NCBI GenBank assembly: GCA_964465665.1
Contig: CAYXKM010000103.1
Location: forward strand, 1 to 13,055
Direction of reading: 5' to 3'
Origin: JAKEGN01 sp964465665
GTDB lineage: Bacteria; Pseudomonadota; Gammaproteobacteria; Steroidobacterales; Woeseiaceae
Length of the DNA: 13,055 nucleotides
Part shown: in pieces, positions 1-6,825 of the stretch
Layout: every line of letters starts with the position of its first letter
Position numbering within the stretch: the stretch's first letter is position 1
Position numbers and translations under genes: made by a program
Notes under the pieces: model-generated
Databases searched by the model: none
What the model saw: the letters and a program-made list of their open reading frames with translations, nothing else
Told to the model about the DNA's origin: nothing

Positions 1-906
1 ATCGACTTCCGTGAGCACTGCGCCTTCGGATTCGAGGACTGCCAGCGCTTCCCTTACGCGCGCCGCACATTCCGGATCGAGGCCGGCATCGAAATGCTGT
101 CGCACAATGCCGATACGCAATCCGGAGAGCGGCGCCGCAAGCCCCGCGACGTAGTCCGGAACCGGGTGGTCGACGGAAGTGGAATCCCGGGAATCGAAAC
201 CCGCCATGATGCCGAGCATCAGGGCCGCATCCTCCGCAGTCCGTGTGATAACGCCGGCCTGGTCCAGGCTGGACGCGAAAGCCACCATGCCGTAGCGCGA
301 TACGCGCCCGTAAGTCGGCTTGATGCCTACGGTACCCGTGAGAGCGGCCGGCTGGCGGATGGATCCGCCGGTATCGGTGCCGGTTGCGGCCGGCACGATG
401 CGTGCCGCCACGGCGGCAGCCGAACCGCCCGACGAACCCCCGGGCGACAAAGCCGGGTTCCAGGGATTTTGCACCGGGCCGAAGTAACTGGTCTCGTTCG
501 ACGAGCCCATGGCGAATTCGTCCATGTTGGTTTTGCCGAGCATGATGGCGCCCGCGTGAGCAAGCCGTTCCACAACGGTTGCGTCGTATGGCGACACAAA
601 ATTCTCGAGCATGCGCGAGCCGCAGGTGGTCCGCACACCGCGCGTACAAAACAGGTCCTTGTGCACGATCGGCAGTCCGTGCAGTCTGCCGCGCCTTGCC
701 GAGCCCCGGGCCTTGTCCGCCAGGGCGGCGGCAGTCATCGCTGCGTCTTCGGTCACGCTTATGAATGCGTTGAGTTCCGCGCCCAGGGTCGATACGCGCC
801 GCAGGAGCTGTGCAGTCAGTTCCGTCGCGGTGATGTCGCCGCTGGCGATACCTCGCGCCATCGCGGTCAGGGTAAGACCGTGCAGGTTCGTGGATTGCCC
901 GACCAT
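1..906 (-). CDS. gatA: Aspartyl/glutamyl-tRNA amidotransferase subunit A (3' part missing)
   Basis: GatA is the amidase subunit of GatCAB. It releases ammonia from glutamine (or asparagine) so that mischarged Glu-tRNAGln or Asp-tRNAAsn can be amidated in the cytoplasm. I translated the minus strand from ATG at 906: 302 residues are open to the window edge, so roughly the last third of a usual ~485-residue protein is missing. The amidase-signature triad is visible: Lys83 (in HKDLFCT), cis-Ser158 (in SPGGSSGGS) and nucleophile Ser182 (in DTGGSIRQPAA). The spacing matches Lys79/Ser154/Ser178 known for Staphylococcus aureus GatA. The start lies 3 bp after the gatC stop (TAG GCC ATG), so the two are probably co-transcribed and translationally coupled. 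gatB is presumably beyond the left edge. Which tRNA is served cannot be told here; in gammaproteobacteria that have GlnRS it is usually tRNAAsn. Confidence 0.96.
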   Translation of the reverse strand, partial: MVGQSTNLHGLTLTAMARGIASGDITATELTAQLLRRVSTLGAELNAFISVTEDAAMTAAALADKARGSARRGRLHGLPIVHKDLFCTRGVRTTCGSRMLENFVSPYDATVVERLAHAGAIMLGKTNMDEFAMGSSNETSYFGPVQNPWNPALSPGGSSGGSAAAVAARIVPAATGTDTGGSIRQPAALTGTVGIKPTYGRVSRYGMVAFASSLDQAGVITRTAEDAALMLGIMAGFDSRDSTSVDHPVPDYVAGLAAPLSGLRIGIVRQHFDAGLDPECAARVREALAVLESEGAVLTEVD

Positions 907-909
907 GGC

Positions 910-1197
910 CTACTCGATGACTTTCGGCACCAGGTAGAAACCGTCCCGAACCATGGCGGCATTGGCCTGGATGGTATCCCGCGCATCGTTTTCAGTGACC
1001 ACGTCGGCCCGCAGGCGCTGAGCCTGTTGCAGCGGGTGGGCCATCGGCAGGACGTTTCTGGTCGGCGCAGCTTGCAGCTGATCGACGAATTCGACTATTC
1101 GCGACAATTTGGCAACCACGTCATCGAATTCCTGCTCGGCAAGCCGCAGGCGTGCGAGCATGGCAATGTGCAGTACCTGATCCTTTGTTAGCGACAC
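910..1197 (-). CDS. gatC: Aspartyl/glutamyl-tRNA amidotransferase subunit C
   Basis: GatC is the small subunit that wraps around GatA and GatB and stabilises the complex. I chose the GTG start at 1197, which gives 95 residues beginning MSLTKDQVLHIAMLARL, the usual GatC N-terminus and length. The conserved HIAxLARL segment and the C-terminal RDGFYLVPKVIE motif are both present. The frame is also open from a TTG at 1251, which would add 18 residues. That extension has no family counterpart, and its first codon would lie inside the predicted -10 element (1251-1256), upstream of the expected transcript start. The ribosome binding site before the GTG is weak (GGA about 9 nt upstream). gatC is the first gene of a gatC-gatA unit and is divergent from mreB, a conserved arrangement. 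Confidence 0.93.
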   Translation of the reverse strand: MSLTKDQVLHIAMLARLRLAEQEFDDVVAKLSRIVEFVDQLQAAPTRNVLPMAHPLQQAQRLRADVVTENDARDTIQANAAMVRDGFYLVPKVIE

Positions 1198-1250
1198 GAG
1201 AATTTCCGGATTGGTGCCCGGCGAGGTGTCGGGCGTGACGTGCGTCAACA

Positions 1251-1279
1251 ATAATACACGCCGCCTTGCTCATTGTCCT
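1251..1279 (-). promoter_or_regulatory. Predicted sigma70-type promoter for gatC-gatA
   Basis: Read on the minus strand, the -10 hexamer is TATTAT (1251-1256, 5 of 6 consensus). It is preceded, after a 17-bp spacer, by AGGACA (1274-1279, 4 of 6). Transcription would begin near 1243-1245, leaving a leader of about 46 nt before the GTG at 1197. This is a sequence-match prediction only. It overlaps the mreB promoter predicted on the other strand. Confidence 0.45.
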
Positions 1280-1294
1280 GCGCATTGTTAGATT
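1266..1294 (+). promoter_or_regulatory. Predicted sigma70-type promoter for mreB
   Basis: TTGCTC (1266-1271) and TAGATT (1289-1294) are separated by exactly 17 bp. They match the consensus at 3 of 6 and 4 of 6 positions. Transcription would start near 1301, giving a leader of about 28 nt before the mreB ATG. The matches are modest. The main support is position: this is the only sizeable non-coding space before a ten-gene co-directional run. Confidence 0.35.
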
Positions 1295-1328
1295 ACGTTG
1301 TTGATTTTCCTCGGGACTCCACCCCTAC

Positions 1329-2372
1329 ATGTTCAAGACGATACTCGGTTACTTCTCGAACGATCTTTCGATCGATCTCGGGACAGCCAACACGCTCATT
1401 TACTCCCGCGGACACGGTATCGTGCTGGACGAACCCTCCGTGGTTGCAATTCGTGAAGACTCCGGGCGCGGCGGCCGAGTCGTGGAAGCTGTCGGCACGG
1501 AAGCAAAGAACATGCTTGGCCGCACACCGGGCAACATCACCGCCATTCGTCCGCTGAAGGACGGCGTTATCGCCGACTTCACCGTAACGGAAAAAATGTT
1601 GCAACACTTCATCCGCAAAGCGCTCGGCACTCGTTATTTTCGTCCGAGCCCGCGCGTTCTGATTTGTGTGCCGTACGGATCCACCCAGGTCGAGCGTCGC
1701 GCCATTCGCGAATCCGCCGAAGGTGCCGGCGCACGCAAAGTGATGCTGATACCTGAACCGATGGCTGCCGCGATCGGTGCAGGCATGCCGGTTCATGAAG
1801 CACGAGGGTCGATGGTGCTCGACATCGGCGGCGGCACTTCGGAAGTTGCCGTCATCTCCCTCAACGGCATCGTCTATGCCGCATCGGTACGTATCGGCGG
1901 CGATCGCTTCGACGAAGCGATAACCAATTACGTGCGCCGCAACTACGGCATACTTATCGGTGAGGCGACGGCGGAGCGTATCAAGTTTGAAATCGGATCT
2001 GCGTTTCCCGGACAGGAAGTGCGGGAATGCTCGGTGAAGGGACGCAATCTGTCCGAGGGCGTGCCGCGAAGCTTCACGTTGAACAGCAACGAAATTCTCG
2101 AAGCGCTGCAGGAACCGCTGCAGGGTATCGTCGGTGCAGTCAAGGAAGCGCTCGAACAGACGCCGCCCGAGCTCGGCTCCGACGTAGCGGACCGCGGCAT
2201 CGTGCTGACCGGTGGCGGCGCGCTGCTGCGCGATATCGACAAGCTGCTCATGGAGGAGACCGGCCTGCCGGTCGTAATCGCGGATGATCCGCTGACCTGC
2301 GTTGCACGTGGCGGCGGCCGCGTGATTGAACTGATAGACGAGCATGGGCCGTCCGTGTTCGGACTGGAATAA
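1329..2372 (+). CDS. mreB: Rod shape-determining actin-like protein MreB
   Basis: MreB is the bacterial actin homologue that forms membrane-bound filaments and directs the elongasome along the side wall. The product has 347 residues, the normal length. It has the N-terminal membrane-binding amphipathic stretch (MFKTILGYF), the phosphate-1 motif DLGTANT (16-22), the LIPEPMAAAIGAG segment with Glu143, the phosphate-2 motif DIGGGT (165-170), and the adenosine motif LTGGGALLR (293-301). Over nearly its whole length it reads like Escherichia coli MreB, for instance SNDLSIDLGTANTLIY and NSNEILEALQEPL. The ATG at 1329 gives the standard N-terminus; no strong Shine-Dalgarno precedes it. It is the first gene of the plus-strand run. 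A 57-bp gap with a strong inverted repeat across its stop codon separates it from mreC, which may let mreB be made in excess over mreC and mreD. Confidence 0.98.
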   Translation: MFKTILGYFSNDLSIDLGTANTLIYSRGHGIVLDEPSVVAIREDSGRGGRVVEAVGTEAKNMLGRTPGNITAIRPLKDGVIADFTVTEKMLQHFIRKALGTRYFRPSPRVLICVPYGSTQVERRAIRESAEGAGARKVMLIPEPMAAAIGAGMPVHEARGSMVLDIGGGTSEVAVISLNGIVYAASVRIGGDRFDEAITNYVRRNYGILIGEATAERIKFEIGSAFPGQEVRECSVKGRNLSEGVPRSFTLNSNEILEALQEPLQGIVGAVKEALEQTPPELGSDVADRGIVLTGGGALLRDIDKLLMEETGLPVVIADDPLTCVARGGGRVIELIDEHGPSVFGLE

Positions 2373-2388
2373 GATCAGATCCAGTCCG
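2360..2388 (+). promoter_or_regulatory. 9-bp perfect hairpin spanning the mreB stop codon
   Basis: CGGACTGGA (2360-2368) and TCCAGTCCG (2380-2388) are exact reverse complements around an 11-nt loop that contains the mreB TAA (2370-2372). No T-run follows, so this is not a textbook rho-independent terminator. It could act as a weak attenuator, an RNA-processing site, or a 3' stabiliser for mreB message within the operon. That role is an inference; the structure itself is seen directly. Confidence 0.55.
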
Positions 2389-2417
2389 CTGAGTCTCCGT
2401 CAAGGCCGTGATGCGCA

Positions 2418-2423
2418 TACAAT
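2418..2423 (+). promoter_or_regulatory. Possible internal -10 element before mreC
   Basis: TACAAT (5 of 6 consensus) lies 6 bp before the mreC ATG. The extended 10-mer TACAATACGC recurs before dacA. No convincing -35 hexamer sits 16-18 bp upstream. If it is active, the transcript would start almost at the mreC initiation codon, so it would be nearly leaderless. This call is weak. Confidence 0.2.
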
Positions 2424-2429
2424 ACGCTG

Positions 2430-3314
2430 ATGGCCGCAGTCAAAACTGACAACCAGCATCGAGCGCCAAACGCCCCGGCTCTTGGTCTTCGATTCCTGTT
2501 ATTGGCCAGCTTGAGCATCCTGCTTCTGGTCATCGACAATCGCGAGAACTACCTCGATGGTGTCCGAAAGGCGATCGGTGCCACCGTACACCCGTTGCGC
2601 GTGGTTGTCGATGCGCCGATTTCGACCTGGCGATGGTTAACGGAAACGACGACCAACCGCAATGAAATGCAACTTGAAAACAGTCGCCTGAAGGCAGAAC
2701 GACTTCTCACGCAGGCGCGCTTGCAGAAATATGCGGCACTGGAAGCCGAGAATGCCCGACTTCGCGCCATACTCGATGCGACGCCGCACGGCAGTGACCG
2801 GGTTCGAGTCAGCGAAATCATGTCGGTCAGTGCAAACCCGTTCCGCCATGTAATCGTCGTCGACAAGGGTTCCCGCGACGGCGTATTCGATGGTCAGGCA
2901 ATGGTCGATGCCAGCGGTGTTGTCGGCCAGGTCATCGAGGTCGGGTTGCTGTCGTCCCAGGGAATTCTGATAAGCGACCCCGATCATGCGTTGCCTGTCG
3001 AAGTCAACCGCAACGGGCTGCGTACCATAGCCGTCGGCAGTGGCGATTTCGCGAGACTGGAATTGCCGTTTCTCCCCAACAATGCCGATATCGCGGAAGG
3101 CGACCTGCTGGTGACTTCCGGACTTGGGGGTGCATTTCCCGCAGGCTATCCGGTGGCATTGGTAGAGTCCGTGCGTCGGGTTCCGCAGGAACCGTTCGCC
3201 TCGGTCACCGCCAAACCGGCAGCGGCACTGAACCAGGTCCGCGAGGTGATGCTGATCTGGCCCGGGGAAACGGACGACGACGAGGCGCTAGACATGGAGC
3301 CTGCAAATGAGTAA
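2430..3314 (+). CDS. mreC: Rod shape-determining protein MreC
   Basis: MreC is a bitopic inner-membrane protein whose periplasmic part assembles into filaments and activates PBP2-RodA. The 294-residue product has one transmembrane helix at about residues 20-36, following a short cytoplasmic tail. A coiled coil follows at about 72-116, rich in Glu, Arg and Leu heptads. Then come the two beta-barrel domains, with typical segments such as VIVVDKGSRDGV, GVVGQVIEVG and SDPDHALPV, and the family-typical ending REVMLIWP. A short acidic tail (DDDEALDMEPANE) follows. It is shorter than E. coli MreC but within the family range. The start ATG has no clear Shine-Dalgarno. The last 8 bases overlap mreD (ATGAGTAA), so mreD translation is likely coupled. 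Confidence 0.96.
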   Translation: MAAVKTDNQHRAPNAPALGLRFLLLASLSILLLVIDNRENYLDGVRKAIGATVHPLRVVVDAPISTWRWLTETTTNRNEMQLENSRLKAERLLTQARLQKYAALEAENARLRAILDATPHGSDRVRVSEIMSVSANPFRHVIVVDKGSRDGVFDGQAMVDASGVVGQVIEVGLLSSQGILISDPDHALPVEVNRNGLRTIAVGSGDFARLELPFLPNNADIAEGDLLVTSGLGGAFPAGYPVALVESVRRVPQEPFASVTAKPAAALNQVREVMLIWPGETDDDEALDMEPANE

Positions 3315-3798
3315 CGGGCGCAACGCCAGGCGACTGCCGGTACTGTCCTCAATTATCGCCGCACTGATGTTGAGCATCGTGCCCCTGCCGTCGGCGGTCG
3401 AGGCATTCCGCCCGGACTGGGTGGCACTCACTCTTATATATTGGGCAATGACGCTGCCCCGGAGCTACAGCGTCGGTACAGCCTGGGTCGTCGGCATCGT
3501 GGTCGATGTTGCGCACGGCACGCTGCTCGGCCAGCATGCGCTTGCTTTGTGTTTCATCGTTTATGTGACAGTCAAGTTTCACCTGCAATTGCGCGTATTT
3601 CCGTTGTCGCAGATGACTGCAACCGTATTTGCGTTGCTTGCGATGTACCAGTTCCTGCTTTTCTGGATCAACGGGGTTGCCGGCGTACACACAGAATCGG
3701 AGACCTACTGGGGACCGGTCATCAGTGGCACACTGATCTGGCCGGTGCTTTCGATGCTGCTCTCCGGCATCAGTCACCGCGCAAGGGTCGTCGGCTGA
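3307..3798 (+). CDS. mreD: Rod shape-determining membrane protein MreD
   Basis: MreD is an integral inner-membrane protein of the elongasome and works with MreC to control PBP2-RodA. The product has 163 residues, typical for the family. It has about five or six hydrophobic segments, near 12-28, 38-52, 56-72, 78-92, 103-122 and 137-155. The family-typical RPDWVALTLIYW stretch follows the first helix, and a conserved Asp lies in the VGIVVDVAHGTLLGQHAL loop. Identification rests on this pattern plus position between mreC and mrdA. It overlaps mreC by 8 bp, and its TGA shares one base with the mrdA ATG (TGATG), a classic coupling junction. Confidence 0.95.
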   Translation: MSNGRNARRLPVLSSIIAALMLSIVPLPSAVEAFRPDWVALTLIYWAMTLPRSYSVGTAWVVGIVVDVAHGTLLGQHALALCFIVYVTVKFHLQLRVFPLSQMTATVFALLAMYQFLLFWINGVAGVHTESETYWGPVISGTLIWPVLSMLLSGISHRARVVG

Positions 3799-5696
3799 TG
3801 AGTCTCTTTGCTCCCATCAAGGATCACCATTCCGAGAAGCGGATGTTTTTCGGCCGGGTGATATTCTCGGCCGTTGCGGGCACGCTGCTTATGGGCATCG
3901 TCGTCGCCCGGCTGGTGCAGCTGCAGGTCATCGAACACGAAGCGTTTGCGGAAAAATCGCAGGGCAACCGCATTCGCATCGAAGCCGTCCCGCCCATACG
4001 CGGACTCATTTTCGATCGCAAAGGCCGCGTACTGGCAGAGAACCTGCCAGCCTACCAACTGGAACTCATCCCGGAGCAGGTGCCGGATCTCGACGACACA
4101 CTGACACGACTCGCAAGCCTGGGGCTGATCGAGCAAAGCGATATTGGCCGAATTCGCGAACTGAGCCGGAGCGGTCCGCGGTTCAAGCCGGTTACCCTGC
4201 GCTTTCGACTTACCGACGACGAGATTGCCGAGTTTGCGTTGCAGCGGCCGCGATTTCAGGGCGTGGATTTTCAGCCACGACTGATTCGCCACTATCCGCA
4301 CGGGGAAATTGCCGCCCACGCGATCGGTTACGTCGGCGCGATTACCACCGATGACCTCACCCGGTTGCCGGTAGCGGAATACGCCGGCACCGCACACACC
4401 GGCAAGTCCGGGGTCGAATTTCGCAACGAAACCCTGCTGCACGGCAATGCAGGCCACCAGCAGGTCGTTACCAATGCACGCGGCCGCCAGGTGCCGGCCG
4501 ATCCGCGTGATCTCACGCAGACTCTGGCGCCGCGCGTACCGGGTGAACCGGGAGACAACATCCACCTGACACTGGACCTCGACCTGCAAGCGGTTGCGGT
4601 CCGTGCATTGCAGGGCATGCGCGGGTCGGTGGTTGCCATCGACCCTCAGAACGGCGAGGTGCTGGCCCTGGTCAGCGCGCCGGGGTTCGATCCCAATCTG
4701 TTTGCCATCGGCATGAGTGCAGCCGAATTCAATGCGCTGCAGTACGACCTAGATCGCCCGTTGTTCAACCGTGCGCTTCGAGGAAGCTACCCGCCCGGCT
4801 CGACCATTAAACCGATGCTGTCGCTCGCCGCTCTCGAAACCGGCGCCACCAACCTGACACGCCGCAACTTTTGTCCGGGCTATTACAGCCTTCCCGGCAG
4901 TTCGCACCGCTATCGTGACTGGAAACCGGAGGGCCACGGTTCCGTCGACCTGCACGATGCGATCGAACAATCCTGTGACGTTTATTTTTACAATATCAGC
5001 CGCGACATCGGCATAGACCGGATGCATTTTTACCTGGACCAGTTCGGCCTCGGGCGCCCCACCGGCATCGATCTCGCCGGCGAACGCGAAGGATTGTTGC
5101 CGTCCCGGGAGTGGAAGCGCGGCGCTTTTCAAGAACGGGCCGACCAGGTCTGGTTTCCCGGTGAAACCGTGATCGCATCAATAGGCCAGGGCTTCATGCT
5201 GGCAACGCCACTGCAACTTGCAAACGCAGTCGCCGCAATGGCGACCCGTGGACGCCGCTTTGAGCCGCATATTGTGGCCGCAACCGAAAACGCGATCACG
5301 GGGGAGCGCACGCATACGGAGGCCAGGCCGGTCGAACCGGTGAAAATCGATAATGAGTTCTACTGGGAAAGCGTTGTCGAAGCCATGCACGATGTCATGC
5401 AGGGACCGGCCGGAACAGCACGGGCCGTTGGCCAGGGTGCGGCGTATGCCATGGCGGGCAAAAGCGGGACCGCACAGGTCTTTACTGTGGCGCAGGACGA
5501 AGAGTACGACGCCGAAACCGTCGCGGAACGACTGCGCGATCATGCGCTGTTCGTTGCTTTTGCGCCGCTCGAGGAACCGCGGATTGCCGTGGCGGTGATC
5601 GTGGAGAACGGGGCCAGCGGCAGCCGCGTCGCTGCACCGATAGCGCGTGCTGTCATGGATCAGCACCTGGGGTACGGCAACAATGCGCTTCACTGA
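3798..5696 (+). CDS. mrdA: Penicillin-binding protein 2, elongasome D,D-transpeptidase
   Basis: PBP2 cross-links new peptidoglycan during side-wall growth, as partner of the RodA glycosyltransferase. The 632-residue product matches the usual ~630. A short cytoplasmic tail is followed by one transmembrane anchor (about 20-38). The non-catalytic dimerisation domain follows, including the conserved IRGLIFDRKGRVLAENLPAY stretch. The transpeptidase domain carries all three motifs: Ser335-Thr-Ile-Lys338 (nucleophile), Ser392-Cys-Asp (the SxD form seen in PBP2) and Lys555-Ser-Gly. The same frame is open upstream to 3441, but that part overlaps mreD and is not PBP2-like. The ATG at 3798, sharing a base with the mreD stop, gives the correct N-terminus. 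The gene overlaps rodA by 14 bp. It would be the target of mecillinam-type beta-lactams. Confidence 0.97.
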   Translation: MSLFAPIKDHHSEKRMFFGRVIFSAVAGTLLMGIVVARLVQLQVIEHEAFAEKSQGNRIRIEAVPPIRGLIFDRKGRVLAENLPAYQLELIPEQVPDLDDTLTRLASLGLIEQSDIGRIRELSRSGPRFKPVTLRFRLTDDEIAEFALQRPRFQGVDFQPRLIRHYPHGEIAAHAIGYVGAITTDDLTRLPVAEYAGTAHTGKSGVEFRNETLLHGNAGHQQVVTNARGRQVPADPRDLTQTLAPRVPGEPGDNIHLTLDLDLQAVAVRALQGMRGSVVAIDPQNGEVLALVSAPGFDPNLFAIGMSAAEFNALQYDLDRPLFNRALRGSYPPGSTIKPMLSLAALETGATNLTRRNFCPGYYSLPGSSHRYRDWKPEGHGSVDLHDAIEQSCDVYFYNISRDIGIDRMHFYLDQFGLGRPTGIDLAGEREGLLPSREWKRGAFQERADQVWFPGETVIASIGQGFMLATPLQLANAVAAMATRGRRFEPHIVAATENAITGERTHTEARPVEPVKIDNEFYWESVVEAMHDVMQGPAGTARAVGQGAAYAMAGKSGTAQVFTVAQDEEYDAETVAERLRDHALFVAFAPLEEPRIAVAVIVENGASGSRVAAPIARAVMDQHLGYGNNALH

Positions 5697-6825
5697 CACT
5701 CGCGGCCTTTTCGAACGTAATGCGGCGCCGCTGACAAATGTTGCGCGCATCATGCGCAAGCTCAATCTCGACGGGCCTTTGCTCGGTGGCTTACTGCTCA
5801 TTTGCGGCTTCGGCCTGGTCGTTTTGTACAGTGCCGTCGGCGCCGACATCAACCTGTGGTTGCAGCAGTGCATACGATTGTGTATTGCGCTGGCCGCGCT
5901 CTTCGTCGTTGCACAGTTGCCGCCGGATCTCATGCGTCGCTGGACGCCGTGGGGCTACCTGGCCGGACTGGTGTTGCTGATCCTGGTGCTCGTGCTCGGT
6001 GAAATCGGCCAGGGCGCGCAGCGCTGGCTGGATCTCGGCATTCGTTTCCAGCCCTCGGAAATCATGAAGCTGGCAGTGCCGATGATGGTGGCGTGGTACC
6101 TGCACGACCGGCAGCTTCCGCCAAAATTCGGGCCGTTGTTGCTGATCGTGGTGATAATCCTAATTCCGACGATACTCATCGCCAGACAGCCCGACCTCGG
6201 AACTGCATTGCTCATTGCGGCAGCAGGAGCGATGGTCATCTTCCTGGCCGGCATGCCGGTGCGGCTGATCCTCCTCCTGCTCCTCCTGCTGGTCCCCGGC
6301 GCGTACGGCTTGTGGAATTTCTACATGCAGGAATACCAGAAGCAGCGAGTGCTGACCCTGCTGAACCCGGATACGGATCCGCTGGGCGCCGGCTACAACA
6401 TCATTCAGTCGAAGATTGCGCTCGGCTCCGGTGGACTGTTCGGCAAGGGCTGGACCAACGGGAGCCAGGCGCAACTCGAATTCCTGCCGGAACGCAGTAC
6501 CGATTTCATTTTCGCCGTAATGGGCGAGGAACTCGGGCTGCTCGGGCTATTGAGCCTGCTCGGACTCTATTTGTTCGTCGTGGGCCGCGGATTGTATATC
6601 GCCACACAGGCCAGGGATTCCTTTACACGCCTGCTTGCCGGCAGCATCAGTCTGACATTTTTCGTGTACGTGTTCGTCAATACGGCCATGGTGACCGGAC
6701 TCGTGCCGGTTGTCGGCATTCCATTGCCGCTGGTCAGTTACGGCGGTACATCCATGGTGACCATCATGGCGGGATTCGGTATTCTCATGTCCATCCATAC
6801 TCACCGCAAGTTGTTGCCGCATTGA
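5683..6825 (+). CDS. rodA: SEDS-family peptidoglycan glycosyltransferase RodA
   Basis: RodA is the multi-pass membrane enzyme that polymerises lipid II into glycan strands in complex with PBP2. The 380-residue product from ATG 5683 has about ten hydrophobic segments and the SEDS signatures: GAQRWLDLGIRFQPSEI (111-127), PDLGT (170-174), DPLGAGYNIIQSKIALGSGG (232-251), LEFLPERSTDFIFAV (with Asp274, matching the essential Asp262 of E. coli RodA), and VVGIPLPLVSYGGTSM. I chose 5683 because it follows a GGGG run by 10 nt and gives a family-like length. An upstream ATG at 5647 and a downstream one at 5752 are also in frame. It overlaps mrdA by 14 bp, and its TGA overlaps the mltB TTG start. A leucine-only run in one helix (around 195-203) is ordinary membrane sequence. 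Confidence 0.96.
   Translation: MRFTDTRGLFERNAAPLTNVARIMRKLNLDGPLLGGLLLICGFGLVVLYSAVGADINLWLQQCIRLCIALAALFVVAQLPPDLMRRWTPWGYLAGLVLLILVLVLGEIGQGAQRWLDLGIRFQPSEIMKLAVPMMVAWYLHDRQLPPKFGPLLLIVVIILIPTILIARQPDLGTALLIAAAGAMVIFLAGMPVRLILLLLLLLVPGAYGLWNFYMQEYQKQRVLTLLNPDTDPLGAGYNIIQSKIALGSGGLFGKGWTNGSQAQLEFLPERSTDFIFAVMGEELGLLGLLSLLGLYLFVVGRGLYIATQARDSFTRLLAGSISLTFFVYVFVNTAMVTGLVPVVGIPLPLVSYGGTSMVTIMAGFGILMSIHTHRKLLPH

Noticed and set aside
94..1191. 365-codon plus-strand open frame opposite gatA and gatC
   Set aside because: It is antisense to two well-recognised genes, has low-complexity composition and crosses both gene boundaries.
1293..2345. 350-codon open frame on the minus strand opposite mreB
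   Set aside because: It is a shadow of mreB created by GC-biased codons. The protein is rich in Arg, His and Ala with no recognisable domain, and mreB is certain on the other strand.
3441..3797. Upstream extension of the mrdA frame, which could suggest a fusion with an extra N-terminal domain
   Set aside because: It lies entirely within mreD in another frame, and PBP2 homology begins at the ATG at 3798.
6265..6300. CTC/CTG-rich repeat in rodA
   Set aside because: It encodes consecutive leucines of a transmembrane helix, so codon constraint explains it.
6093..6821. Upstream extension of the mltB frame
   Set aside because: It lies entirely inside rodA and reads as Arg/His-rich shadow sequence; the real protein begins at the signal peptide at 6822.
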